A stretch of DNA of 64,000 nucleotides from GCA-2746605 sp963710615 (GCA_963710615.1 CAVQBF010000019.1:1-64000), one strand, 5' to 3'. Counted from the stretch's first letter, positions 29,219-38,326 are shown. Program-made: numbers and translations. Notes: generated by a model from the sequence alone, not told the origin.

Positions 29219-30349
29219 ATGAAAGTTCCTTTTCTTGATCTGAAAGCACAGTATAATAGCATTAAAGATGAAGTTCTACCTGAAATTCATAATGTACTTG
29301 ATAATACTGCTTACGTAATGGGCAAACCAGTTTTTAGTTTTGAAGAAAATTTTGCAAAAGAACATAATGTTAAACATTGTGTTGCATTAAGTTCCGGTAC
29401 CGACGGAAATCATGTTGCACTTTGGGCTTTGGATTTAAAAGCCGGTGATGAAGTGATTATACCAGCTAACACATTTATTGCAACTGCTTGGGGAGCTACA
29501 CTTTGCGGTGCAACTCCAGTTTTTGTTGATTGTCATCCTGAGAGTTATAATCTGGATCCTGCTAAAGTAGAAGCAGCAATAACACCAAAAACAAAAGCAA
29601 TTGTTGCGGTTCATCTTTATGGTCAACCAGCTGATATGGATCCAATAAATGAAATTGCAAAGAAACACAATTTATTTTTATCGGAAGATGCAGCCCAATC
29701 ACATTTTGCAGAATACAAAGGAAAAAGAATTGGCGGATTATCTGATGTTGCATCGTATAGTTTTTATCCCGGCAAAAACTTGGGTGCATACGGAGAAGGC
29801 GGAGCAATTACGACAAATAATGAAGAAATTGCAACCAAAGCTAAAATGATTAGAGACCACGGCGGTAAAGAAAAATATAACCATGAGATTTACGGCACAA
29901 ATTACCGTATGGAAGGAATTCAAGGTGCAGTGCTTGGTGTTAAGTTAAGACATTTAGATAAATGGACTGATGGAAGAAGAAGAGTAGCTGCAAAATACAG
30001 AGAACTTCTATCAGATATACCTGAGTTAAAACTTCCAGTTGAAATGGATTATGCAAAACATGTTTATCATCTATTTGTTGTTCAAGTTAAAGGAAGAGAT
30101 GGTGAAGAGAGAACAAAACGTAGAGATGAACTACAAAAATTCTTAGGTGAAAATGAAGTTGCTTCCGGCTTGCATTATCCCGTTCCGCTTCATGAACAAA
30201 AATGTTTTGAGCACCTAGGATATAAAAAAGGAGATTTTCCCGTATCTGAGGAATTAGCTGAGCAGGGTTTATCTTTGCCGATGTATGCTGAGTTAACAGA
30301 TGAACAAATTCAACTTGTTTCAGATACAATACACAAATTTTTTGAATAA
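29219..30349 (+). CDS. DegT/DnrJ/EryC1-type sugar aminotransferase (WbpE-like)
   Basis: A PLP-dependent aminotransferase of 376 residues acting on nucleotide-linked keto sugars. Landmarks are the N-terminal MKVPFLDLKAQY, ALSSGTDGNHVAL, IIPANTFIATAWG, SEDAAQSHFAEYKG and the PLP lysine in SFYPGKNLGAYGEGGA (Lys186), followed by GTNYRMEGIQGAVL. The next two genes encode a Gfo/Idh-type dehydrogenase and a left-handed beta-helix acetyltransferase, the trio that in Pseudomonas makes UDP-GlcNAc(3NAc)A (WbpB, WbpE, WbpD). The role in 3-amination is therefore likely but inferred from context. Glutamate is the usual amino donor. Confidence 0.88.
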   Translation: MKVPFLDLKAQYNSIKDEVLPEIHNVLDNTAYVMGKPVFSFEENFAKEHNVKHCVALSSGTDGNHVALWALDLKAGDEVIIPANTFIATAWGATLCGATPVFVDCHPESYNLDPAKVEAAITPKTKAIVAVHLYGQPADMDPINEIAKKHNLFLSEDAAQSHFAEYKGKRIGGLSDVASYSFYPGKNLGAYGEGGAITTNNEEIATKAKMIRDHGGKEKYNHEIYGTNYRMEGIQGAVLGVKLRHLDKWTDGRRRVAAKYRELLSDIPELKLPVEMDYAKHVYHLFVVQVKGRDGEERTKRRDELQKFLGENEVASGLHYPVPLHEQKCFEHLGYKKGDFPVSEELAEQGLSLPMYAELTDEQIQLVSDTIHKFFE

Positions 30350-30378
30350 TTTTACAGCGAAAATATAGAGGTACAAAA

Positions 30379-31395
30379 ATGAAAGTCGGTATTATAGGTT
30401 TAGGTTACTGGGGTCCAAACTTAATTCGTAATTTTTTAGCACATCCTGAAATTGATAAGGTATATGGCTGTGATTTAAGTGACGATAGACTAAACTTTAT
30501 TAAAAGTAGATTCCCGTCTGCAGAATTGATGAAAGATTATAATGAAATGCTGCAGAAAGATATTGATATTGTCGCAGTAGCAACTCCAGTTGATACTCAC
30601 TTTAAATTTTCTAAAATGGCGCTTGATGCCGGCAAACATATTTGGGTGGAGAAACCTTTCACTGCAACTTCTGAAGAAGCGAAAGAATTAATTGGTATTG
30701 CTGAGCAGAATAACTTAAAAATATTTGTCGACCATACTTTTATTTATACCGGTGCGGTTAGAAAAATGAGAGAGTTGGTGGATTCTGGTGAAATTGGTGA
30801 AATAAAGTATTTTGACTCAGTAAGGATTAATTTGGGTCTATTCCAACACGATGTTAATGTAATATGGGATCTGGCTCCTCATGATCTTTCTATAATGCAA
30901 TATTTAATGCCTCATGAAAAGGTTGTTGCAGTTTCAGCTCATGGTATTGCAAACTATTATGATCATGAAAACGTTGCCCATCTCTCGGTGTATTTTGATA
31001 ATAACTGCTTTGCGCATTTTCACGTTAACTGGACATCACCTGTTAAGATCAGAAAAATGCTGGTCGGCGGCGATAAAAAAATGTTAGTTTTTGATGACAT
31101 GGAAAATTTTGAGAAGATCAAAATTTATGATGCCGGAGTAAATGTATCAACAAAAGAAAAAATTCATGAAGCATTGGTTCAATATAGAATGGGTGATATG
31201 CATTCGCCAAAAGTAATTGCAACTGAAGCACTTTCATTGGGAGTTGCTGAATTTGTAAATGCTATTAAAGAAGATCGTAATCCATTAACAAGTGGTTCAG
31301 ATGGACTCGAAGTTGTCAAAATTCTTGAAGCAAGTGAAAAGTCAATTAAAAATAAAGGAAAATTAATAGAAATTAATCAACACGAGTTGGTTTAA
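30379..31395 (+). CDS. Gfo/Idh/MocA-family sugar dehydrogenase (WbpB/WlbA-like)
   Basis: A 338-residue NAD-dependent oxidoreductase. The Rossmann motif VGIIGLGYWGPN is at residues 3-14, the family EKPFT motif near residue 93, and the C-terminal half holds the substrate domain with VIWDLAPHDLSIMQYLMP. Related WbpB/WlbA enzymes oxidise the 3-hydroxyl of UDP-GlcNAcA and recycle the tightly held NAD with 2-oxoglutarate, giving 2-hydroxyglutarate. Position directly between the aminotransferase and acetyltransferase genes supports this reaction. The UDP-GlcNAc 6-dehydrogenase (WbpA) that would precede it is not in the window. Confidence 0.85.
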   Translation: MKVGIIGLGYWGPNLIRNFLAHPEIDKVYGCDLSDDRLNFIKSRFPSAELMKDYNEMLQKDIDIVAVATPVDTHFKFSKMALDAGKHIWVEKPFTATSEEAKELIGIAEQNNLKIFVDHTFIYTGAVRKMRELVDSGEIGEIKYFDSVRINLGLFQHDVNVIWDLAPHDLSIMQYLMPHEKVVAVSAHGIANYYDHENVAHLSVYFDNNCFAHFHVNWTSPVKIRKMLVGGDKKMLVFDDMENFEKIKIYDAGVNVSTKEKIHEALVQYRMGDMHSPKVIATEALSLGVAEFVNAIKEDRNPLTSGSDGLEVVKILEASEKSIKNKGKLIEINQHELV

Positions 31396-31409
31396 TAAGC
31401 AGGTAATTT

Positions 31410-31877
31410 ATGGAAAAGAAAAATATCAATAATGTTAAACTCGGCAAGGATGTAAAGATATTCGATTTTGTAAATCTTTATGGCTGCTCAATTGATGACG
31501 GCAGCAAGGTTGGTACATTTGTAGAAATTCAGAAAGGTGCATCAATTGGAAAGAATTGTAAAATCTCATCTCATACGTTTATTTGTGAAGGTGTTCATAT
31601 TGGTGACGGTGTTTTTGTTGGTCACAACGTAACTTTTATTAATGATAAATATCCGCGCTCTGTTAATCCAGATGGTAGTATGCAGACAGATGAGGATTGG
31701 AAGTTGGAAGAGACATTTGTAAAAAAAGGTGCTTCAATTGGTTCATCTTCAACAATCATGTGTGGTATAACAATTGGCGAAAACTCCATTGTTGGTGCAG
31801 GAGCAGTTGTAACGAAAGATGTTCCGCCTAATAGTGTTGTTGCCGGAGTTCCTGCAAAGGTTATTAAGAAACTCTAA
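31410..31877 (+). CDS. Left-handed beta-helix N-acetyltransferase (WbpD-like)
   Basis: A 155-residue hexapeptide-repeat acetyltransferase. Repeats run through VKLGKDVKIFDFVNL, GSKVGTFVEIQKGASIGKN, VHIGDGVFVGHNV and ASIGSSSTIMCGITIGENSIVGAGAVV, ending VVAGVPAKVIKKL. The insertion FINDKYPRSVNPDG is characteristic of the WbpD/WlbB group, which acetylates the 3-amino group of UDP-GlcNAc3NA. It works as a trimer with acetyl-CoA. A QdtC-type activity on a dTDP sugar is the main alternative, given rfbB in the same region. A good terminator follows. Confidence 0.85.
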   Translation: MEKKNINNVKLGKDVKIFDFVNLYGCSIDDGSKVGTFVEIQKGASIGKNCKISSHTFICEGVHIGDGVFVGHNVTFINDKYPRSVNPDGSMQTDEDWKLEETFVKKGASIGSSSTIMCGITIGENSIVGAGAVVTKDVPPNSVVAGVPAKVIKKL

Positions 31878-31900
31878 CTCTCTAATCTAATACTATTTTG

Positions 31901-31929
31901 AAATGCTAGCCTTGGTTAGCATTTTTTTT
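31901..31929 (+). terminator. Rho-independent terminator after the acetyltransferase gene
   Basis: AAATGCTAGCC and GGTTAGCATTT form an 11-pair stem with one G-T pair and a tiny loop, followed directly by a run of T to 31928. It closes the aminotransferase-dehydrogenase-acetyltransferase set, suggesting those three genes are one transcript. Confidence 0.85.
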
Positions 31930-31993
31930 GTCATTATGTTAAATAATTATTAAATGTAGTATATTTCATAATTATTTAAAATACTCTTTATAA

Positions 31994-32998
31994 ATGCCTT
32001 TAGAAGAAAACAAAAACTATAGCTTCTCGATTGTAATACCATGTCGAAATGAAAAAAATTATATAAAGAATTGTATCAATTCAATTCTTGAACAAAATTA
32101 TAATCAATCATTAATAGAAATAATTATTGTTGATGGACTTTCTGATGACGGAACTCGAGAGATCATTAATAATTTCCAGAAGAGTTATAGTAGTATTAAA
32201 TTGTTTGATAATCCTGAGAAAAAGACTCCCCAGGCATTGAACATTGGTATTAGAAATTCGAGTATGGAGATTGTTGTAATATTAGGCGCTCACGCAGAAC
32301 TAGATCCAGATTTCATTTTTTACAATAATAAATACCAAGTTGAGAAGAATGTAAAAGTAACTGGTGGTACCCAAGTAAATGTAGGCCGGACTAGAACTCA
32401 GAAACTAATAGGTTTTGTAATGCAACTTCCATTTGGTATGGCGACTGCAAAATACAGATGGAGCAACAAGGAGCAGTTTGTCGATACTGTTGTATATGCC
32501 GCATACAGGAGAGAACTATTTGACGAATTAGGCTTTTTTGAAGAAAAGTTTACTATTTCTGAGGATGCAGAATTTAATTGGCGGGTAAGGCAAGCTGGTT
32601 ATAAGATATTTTATTCTCCCCAAATTGTTAGCAGATATTATCCTAGGGAAACAATATCAAGTTTTATTAAACAAATTTTTAGATATGGAATTCTTAGAGT
32701 GAATGTTTTAAAGAAGCATTTTGATTCTATAAAATTAGCACATCTAGTTCCCCCCTTATTTGTGTTTATGATAGTTATCCTAACTGCGCTTTCGTTATTT
32801 TCTTCGTTTTCTTCCATTTGGTTGACATCACTTTTGGTGATATACTTAATTTTGAATTTGTTTTTAACAATTCCCAACACAAAATCCAAGGGTATTGTTT
32901 ACTATTTTTTAGTCCCGGTTTTAATTTTTATAATGCATATTAGTTGGGGTAGTGGTTTTATTTTAGGTCTAATTCTTCCTAAATCTAAAGATCTTTAA
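31994..32998 (+). CDS. Family 2 glycosyltransferase with C-terminal membrane helices (ExoA-like)
   Basis: A 334-residue GT2 enzyme. The N-terminal core has FSIVIPCRNEKNYIKNCI, IIIVDGLSDDGT, ILGAHAELDPDF as the metal-site region and FTISEDAEFNWRVRQAG as the acceptor/base region. Two or three hydrophobic helices near residues 250-325 anchor it. The layout resembles ExoA-type succinoglycan glycosyltransferases. Its stop codon at 32996-32998 abuts the GTG start of the next gene. Sugar and acceptor unknown. Confidence 0.84.
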   Translation: MPLEENKNYSFSIVIPCRNEKNYIKNCINSILEQNYNQSLIEIIIVDGLSDDGTREIINNFQKSYSSIKLFDNPEKKTPQALNIGIRNSSMEIVVILGAHAELDPDFIFYNNKYQVEKNVKVTGGTQVNVGRTRTQKLIGFVMQLPFGMATAKYRWSNKEQFVDTVVYAAYRRELFDELGFFEEKFTISEDAEFNWRVRQAGYKIFYSPQIVSRYYPRETISSFIKQIFRYGILRVNVLKKHFDSIKLAHLVPPLFVFMIVILTALSLFSSFSSIWLTSLLVIYLILNLFLTIPNTKSKGIVYYFLVPVLIFIMHISWGSGFILGLILPKSKDL

Positions 32999-34195
32999 GT
33001 GGATAACAAATATAATTACACAATTATTGGTGCTGGTATAGTTGGTTTAGCGACTGCTATAAATCTGTTAAAGAAAAAACCTAATTCTAAAATATTGGTT
33101 TTAGAAAAAGAAGCAGTATTGGGAAAACACCAAACAGGAAATAATAGCGGAGTAATTCATTCTGGTATATATTATAAGCCGGGGAGTGCAAAAGCAGTAA
33201 ATTGCAAAAGAGGGTATCGTTTACTTTTGGATTATTGTGATGAAAATGAAATCTCCTACGAGCTATGTGGAAAACTTATTGTAGCAACAAATAAAAGTGA
33301 AGAAGCAGAATTAGATAAAATATATAATCGCGGAATTGAGAACGGATTAGAAAATTTAAAAATAATTGACCGAGATAAGATTAAAGAATACGAACCATAT
33401 TCATCAGGCACAAAAGCAATATATGTGCCTCAAACCGGAATTATTGACTATAGTGTTGTTTTAAATAAATTTTCAGAGACTTTAAGAAATCAAGATTGCA
33501 AAATTATTTTTAATTCTGAGGTAACTGATTTTAAGCAAAAAAATGATTACGTTGAAGTAATTTGCAGTGATAAGATTTATGAGTCAGAATTTGTAATAAG
33601 CTGTACCGGACTTCAATCTGATAGACTTGCTAAAAAAACGAAGAAAGATTTAGATTTAAGAATTATCCCATTTAGAGGGGAGTATTATAAATTAAGGGAA
33701 GATAAAAAACATTTAGTAAAAACTTTAATTTATCCGGTTCCGGATCCTAGCTTTCCATTTCTTGGAGTTCATTTTACAAAAAAAATAAATGGTGAAGTTG
33801 AAGCAGGACCAAATGCAGTATTGTCATTTAAGAGAGAAGGATACAGCAAAGTTAGTTTTAATTTAAAAGACTCATGGGATACTTTTAGCTGGAGTGGATT
33901 TCATAAAGTTGCACTATCATATTGGAAAACCGGATTTGGAGAATTTTATCGATCTTATAATAAATTGGCATTCACCAGTGCGTTGAAGAAATTGGTTCCG
34001 CAAATTGAAGCTAAGGATTTAATAGTTGGAGGAGCAGGAGTTAGAGCCCAAGCTTGTGATAGTAAAGGTAATCTCTTGGATGATTTTGCTTTTGTAAAAT
34101 CAGATAGAATTCTGCATGTATGCAACGCACCTTCACCGGCAGCAACAGCTTCTTTAGCCATTGGTGAAAAAATAACTGAAATGTTTTTGAATTAG
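32999..34195 (+). CDS. lhgO: L-2-hydroxyglutarate oxidase family FAD enzyme
   Basis: A 398-residue FAD-dependent oxidoreductase of the DAO superfamily. It has the dinucleotide motif YTIIGAGIVGLATAINLL (6-23), NNSGVIHSGIYYKPGSAKA, a signature of LhgO/L2HGDH proteins, then FRGEYYKLR, YPVPDPSFPFLGVHFT and GAGVRAQACDSKG. LhgO oxidises L-2-hydroxyglutarate to 2-oxoglutarate and passes electrons to the membrane quinone pool. The GTG start follows the previous stop with no gap, so it is translated with the glycosyltransferase. Its presence inside a sugar cluster a little over 1.1 kb after the WbpB-like dehydrogenase suggests a recycling role (inference). Confidence 0.88.
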   Translation: MDNKYNYTIIGAGIVGLATAINLLKKKPNSKILVLEKEAVLGKHQTGNNSGVIHSGIYYKPGSAKAVNCKRGYRLLLDYCDENEISYELCGKLIVATNKSEEAELDKIYNRGIENGLENLKIIDRDKIKEYEPYSSGTKAIYVPQTGIIDYSVVLNKFSETLRNQDCKIIFNSEVTDFKQKNDYVEVICSDKIYESEFVISCTGLQSDRLAKKTKKDLDLRIIPFRGEYYKLREDKKHLVKTLIYPVPDPSFPFLGVHFTKKINGEVEAGPNAVLSFKREGYSKVSFNLKDSWDTFSWSGFHKVALSYWKTGFGEFYRSYNKLAFTSALKKLVPQIEAKDLIVGGAGVRAQACDSKGNLLDDFAFVKSDRILHVCNAPSPAATASLAIGEKITEMFLN

Positions 34196-34206
34196 AGAAA
34201 AATAGT

Positions 34207-35610
34207 TTGAACAAAAAGTTAGAAAAATTATTTGTAGTCGGTATTGATTTTATTACAATCAATCTTACTTGGTTAGCTTACTACTTTGTAAGAGTTGAAT
34301 CAGGGTTGTTCAGTATTTTTACTTCACCCGAATTTTTTCTAAGTATGATTTTTATCTACTTGTACTGGCTGATGATTTTCACTTTTGTTGGAATGTACCG
34401 AACTTGGTTTGCAAGTTCTCGATTTGATGAGTTAACCACACTTTTCAAGGCAAGCTTTATTGGTATTTTCATTCTTTTCACAGTCATTTTCTCAGACGAT
34501 GTTGCTCATGGCGTTCAAAATGCAAATAGATTCTTAATCTTTTTCTATTGGGGAATTTTTCTATTAGTCGTCGGTTTTGGTCGGCTCTTTGTTAGAAGCC
34601 TCCAGAGAAATTTACTTATTAAAGGTGTTGGAAGAAGAAATGTTATTATTGTCGGTTACAATTCCAAAGCAATGGAAATCCACAGAACAATTAAAAAATA
34701 TAGGGGCCTTGGATTAGATGTTGTTGGGTATGTTGCTGTAAAAGATAAAAATATTGGTAAACGTTTTGACGGAGTTGAGGTTTTAGACAGCGTGCACAAT
34801 GTAGAAAAAGTAATCCACAAAGTTAATGCTGAGGAATTAATTTTTGCTTTAGAGAAACATGAAGACGATATTCTTATAGAGGTAATTAGTAAGTGCGAGG
34901 ATGAAAAAGTGAACTTAAAAATTGTTCCTGATCTTTACGATATAATTAGCGGTCAGGCTAGAACAATGCAGATTTATGGATTTCCGCTTATTGATATAAT
35001 GCCGCAATTAATGCCCGAGTGGGAAAAAAAAGTCAAACGGGTAATGGATATTTTATTTTCATTTATAGTTTTATTACTTACTTTGCCAATTACTTTAACT
35101 GTATCCTTACTGATCAAGTTAGACAGTAAGGGACCAATAATCTTTAAACAGAAAAGAACCGGACAGAACGGTAAAGAGTTTAGTGTATACAAGTTCCGTT
35201 CAATGGTGCAAGATGCAGAGAAAAAGTCGGGACCTGTTTGGTCAACTAAAGATGATCCGAGAATTACAAAAATTGGTAAGTTTATTCGCAAAGTCAGAAT
35301 TGATGAAATTCCGCAAATGTTCAATGTACTTAAGGGTGAAATGAGTCTGGTTGGACCAAGACCGGAGAGACCTTTCTTTGTTGAAAAGTTATCTAAAGAA
35401 ATTCCTCTTTATAAAAGAAGATTAAAAGTGCGTCCGGGAGTTACTGGTTGGGCGCAAGTCAAGCATAAATATGACGAAACTCTTGAAGACGTTAATACTA
35501 AACTTAGGTACGATTTATTTTATATCGAAAATATGTCATTAAGAATGGACTTTAAAATTTTATTTAGAACAATATTTGTTGTAATTTTTGGAAAAGGACA
35601 TTTTGAGTGA
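34207..35610 (+). CDS. Polyprenyl-phosphate sugar-1-phosphate transferase (initiating PNPT)
   Basis: The priming enzyme that puts the first sugar-1-phosphate on undecaprenyl phosphate. Its 467 residues have four N-terminal helices (to about 125), a Rossmann-like domain starting RNVIIVGYNSKA (about 154), a membrane-inserted helix KRVMDILFSFIVLLLTLP (about 278) and the catalytic domain with FKQKRTGQNGKEFSVYKFRSM (about 312-332), VGPRPERPFF (about 382) and GVTGWAQV. All PNPT active-site elements are present. The only plausible start is TTG at 34207. The next gene starts at a GTG overlapping its stop. WbaP/WcaJ type; sugar not predictable. Confidence 0.9.
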   Translation: MNKKLEKLFVVGIDFITINLTWLAYYFVRVESGLFSIFTSPEFFLSMIFIYLYWLMIFTFVGMYRTWFASSRFDELTTLFKASFIGIFILFTVIFSDDVAHGVQNANRFLIFFYWGIFLLVVGFGRLFVRSLQRNLLIKGVGRRNVIIVGYNSKAMEIHRTIKKYRGLGLDVVGYVAVKDKNIGKRFDGVEVLDSVHNVEKVIHKVNAEELIFALEKHEDDILIEVISKCEDEKVNLKIVPDLYDIISGQARTMQIYGFPLIDIMPQLMPEWEKKVKRVMDILFSFIVLLLTLPITLTVSLLIKLDSKGPIIFKQKRTGQNGKEFSVYKFRSMVQDAEKKSGPVWSTKDDPRITKIGKFIRKVRIDEIPQMFNVLKGEMSLVGPRPERPFFVEKLSKEIPLYKRRLKVRPGVTGWAQVKHKYDETLEDVNTKLRYDLFYIENMSLRMDFKILFRTIFVVIFGKGHFE

Positions 35611-36323
35611 AATCAATTATTATTATACCAACTTATGACGAACTAAATAATATTCAGAAATTGGTTCCGGAGCTTTTAGAGCTTTATGAAGATTTGGATA
35701 TTTTAGTTGTTGATGATAATTCACCGGATGGAACCGGTGATTATATAAGAGAATTAGGAATAACAAACCAGCGTGTTAAGTTAATTGAACGAGAAGGCAA
35801 ACTAGGATTGGGTACTGCTTACGTTGCCGGATATCGATATATGCTTGAAAATGGTTACGATGTTGCCTTTCAAATGGATGCTGATTATTCACATGATCCT
35901 AGAGAAATTGCAAATTTTAAAAAGTATTTGGATGATTATGATTTAATAATTGGCAGTAGATATATTCAAGGTGTAAATGTTATCAACTGGCCTATGCGCA
36001 GATTATTATTAAGCTACTTTGCAAATTATTATACGAAAATAATTACAGGACTTCCCCTCAAAGATAGTACAGGTGGTTTCAAGTGTTTTAAGCGTAAAGT
36101 ACTTGAAGCTATTGACCTTGATCAAATTAAATCGAATGGTTATTCCTTCCAGATAGAGATGAATTATAAAGCCTGGATCAAAGGTTTTAAACTCAAAGAA
36201 GTGTCAATAATATTTATGGACCGTGTTGCCGGAACCTCTAAAATGTCTAAACAAATTGTTAGAGAAGCTATTTTTAGAGTTTGGAAATTAAGATTCAGAA
36301 AAATGTTAGGATTATTAAAATAA
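35607..36323 (+). CDS. Polyprenol monophosphomannose synthase-like GT2
   Basis: A 238-residue soluble-type GT2 related to dolichyl-phosphate mannosyltransferase (DPM1). Motifs are SIIIIPTYDELNNIQKLV, ILVVDDNSPDGTGDYI, LGLGTAYVAGYRYML and the metal-binding QMDADYSHDP, all diagnostic. The C-terminal membrane helices found in longer bacterial homologues are missing, as in DPM1. It would make a polyprenyl-phosphate hexose used as donor on the periplasmic side; the GT39-type enzyme at 59908 is a possible user. The GTG start overlaps the previous stop (GTGA). Confidence 0.87.
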   Translation: MKSIIIIPTYDELNNIQKLVPELLELYEDLDILVVDDNSPDGTGDYIRELGITNQRVKLIEREGKLGLGTAYVAGYRYMLENGYDVAFQMDADYSHDPREIANFKKYLDDYDLIIGSRYIQGVNVINWPMRRLLLSYFANYYTKIITGLPLKDSTGGFKCFKRKVLEAIDLDQIKSNGYSFQIEMNYKAWIKGFKLKEVSIIFMDRVAGTSKMSKQIVREAIFRVWKLRFRKMLGLLK

Positions 36324-36328
36324 GCTAA

Positions 36329-38326
36329 ATGATAGATCTTTCAATTATAATAGTAAATTATAACGTTAAAGAGTTCCTTCTTAACTTATTGGATTCCATA
36401 AAGCAAGCCTCAAAAAATATTTCTACTGAAATTATAGTTATAGATAACAACTCAGATGACGATAGTGTTCAGCTGCTCAAGAATAAATATCCATCGGTAA
36501 TTACAATTGAGAATAAAACCAACGTTGGCTTTGGAGCGGCTAATAACCAGGGTCTTGAAATTTGCAAAGGGAAATATATTCTCCTGATAAATCCTGATAC
36601 TCTTGTTCGTGAAGGAACATTTGAAAAAATGATAAACTTTTTAGGCGAGAATAAAGATATAGGTTTAGCCGGTTGCAAAGTTTTAAATCCAGATGGGTCG
36701 CTGCAATTGGCGTGCAGAAGAAGCTTCCCAAAACCTTGGGTGTCACTGACCAAGGTGACAGGTTTAAGTTCACTCTTTCCTAAAAGCAAACTCTTTGCAA
36801 AATACAATCTTACTTATTTGGATGAAAATAAATCCTACGAGGTTGATGCTGTCTCAGGTTCATTTATGATGTTGAGAAGAGAAACTTATGAAAAAGTCGG
36901 TGGTTTTGATACTGATTTTTTTATGTATGGTGAAGATTTAGATCTTTGTTATAGAGTTCAGAAAAATGGGTATAAAGTATTTTATGTAAGTGAAACGGAA
37001 ATTATTCACTACAAAGGGGAAAGTACTAAAAGAAGTAAAATTGATGAGACTAAAATATTCTACGATGCAATGCACCTTTTTGTAAAGAAGCATTTTTCTT
37101 CATCTTTTCTTGTAGAGGCAATTCTTCAATTTGGAATTATTATTAGAAAACTGCTCGCCTTCGCTAATGTTAACAGGTACATTATAATCGGAATCTTAAT
37201 TGATTTTATTTCCTTCTATTTTTTAATCCAAATAGCTGAAAATCTATATGCTGATGATAAATGGATTGGTTTCCCCGAAATATTTAAACCGTGGGTTTAT
37301 GTTGTTCCCTCAATTTTTCAAGTTCTTATCTCGGCCGCATTTGGGGCTTATAAGCGAAATTCTCTTTCAGTTTTAAGAAGTCTTATTTCACTTTCAATTG
37401 GTTTAGTGATTATTACATCCTCTACTTTCTTTCTTAAACAATATGCTTTTAGCCGTGCTGTAGTTTTATTAACATTTAGTTTTGCCGCTCTTGTATTTTT
37501 GTTCTGGAGAGTAATCTTAAAGTTTACATTTTTGAAAAGTGGATTGAGCGATGAATCAAAAACGAATGCTCTTATTGTCGGTACCGATGAGAAAGCAATA
37601 GAATTAGGAGAAAAATTATTTAATAATATTTCTAGTCAATATAAAATTGTTGGGTTGATTGGAAAAGAAATCCTTGAAATTGGAAATATATATGGTTCTA
37701 CTTCAGTTGTAGGCACAATTGAAAACCTAAAAAAAATAATAAGAGAAAAGGAAGTTAGAAATGTTATTTTTTCTTCAGAGTCGATGGGATTTGATAAAAT
37801 ATTTTCAACAGTTGCGGAGTGCCAAGGGGAAAATGTAAATTTTTTAATTAGTGGAAATGAACTTGATTATATGGTTGGCAAATCAAATATTACACATATT
37901 GAAAATGTTCCGCTACTAAAAGTTCATTATAACATCGCACTTTTAACACATAAAATTATAAAGAGAATTTTTGATTTAGTTTTGTCTTCTTTAATAATAA
38001 TTTTTATTTATCCTTTTGTATTTGTAACTTCAAAAATAATTTCGAACAAGGGGGACTTTGTAAAACTAATCCTTAAGATTCCCAGAGTACTTTCTGGCAA
38101 AAATAGTTTTGTCGGTCCGATGCAGAAATCAGAAAACTCGGAATTATTTTTAGGTAAACTAGGTATAACCGGTTTATGGTATCTGGAGAATATTGGAAAA
38201 AATGACTCAGCTGAAAATAGAAGACTAGATTTATTTTATGCAAAAAATCAAAATATATGGTTAGATTTAGAAATTATAGGAAAAACAATTGCAAAAACTT
38301 TGAGCAGACGAGGAAAAAATGGCTAA
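36329..38326 (+). CDS. GT2 glycosyltransferase fused to a catalytically incomplete PNPT-like protein
   Basis: A 665-residue two-part protein. Residues 1 to about 260 are a complete rhamnosyltransferase-like GT2: LSIIIVNYNVKEFLL, TNVGFGAANNQGLE, LLINPDTLV and FFMYGEDLDLCYR. Then come about four helices (285-400), a Rossmann-like domain beginning NALIVGTDEKAIELGEKLF (412) and the membrane helix IIKRIFDLVLSSLIIIF (542), the same order as in the PNPT gene at 34207. The catalytic stretch QKRTGxxGxxFxxYKFRSM is absent; the sequence jumps to SFVGPMQKSEN (591), GITGLWYLENIG and LDLFYAKNQNIWLDLEIIGKTI. The PNPT half therefore looks like a membrane pseudoenzyme anchor. The frame is clean. It overlaps accA by 8 bases. 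Confidence 0.82.
   Translation: MIDLSIIIVNYNVKEFLLNLLDSIKQASKNISTEIIVIDNNSDDDSVQLLKNKYPSVITIENKTNVGFGAANNQGLEICKGKYILLINPDTLVREGTFEKMINFLGENKDIGLAGCKVLNPDGSLQLACRRSFPKPWVSLTKVTGLSSLFPKSKLFAKYNLTYLDENKSYEVDAVSGSFMMLRRETYEKVGGFDTDFFMYGEDLDLCYRVQKNGYKVFYVSETEIIHYKGESTKRSKIDETKIFYDAMHLFVKKHFSSSFLVEAILQFGIIIRKLLAFANVNRYIIIGILIDFISFYFLIQIAENLYADDKWIGFPEIFKPWVYVVPSIFQVLISAAFGAYKRNSLSVLRSLISLSIGLVIITSSTFFLKQYAFSRAVVLLTFSFAALVFLFWRVILKFTFLKSGLSDESKTNALIVGTDEKAIELGEKLFNNISSQYKIVGLIGKEILEIGNIYGSTSVVGTIENLKKIIREKEVRNVIFSSESMGFDKIFSTVAECQGENVNFLISGNELDYMVGKSNITHIENVPLLKVHYNIALLTHKIIKRIFDLVLSSLIIIFIYPFVFVTSKIISNKGDFVKLILKIPRVLSGKNSFVGPMQKSENSELFLGKLGITGLWYLENIGKNDSAENRRLDLFYAKNQNIWLDLEIIGKTIAKTLSRRGKNG

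Noticed and set aside
34974..35324. Minus-strand 116-codon frame opposite the PNPT gene
   Set aside because: It overlaps the conserved catalytic region of the sense gene and has no independent support.
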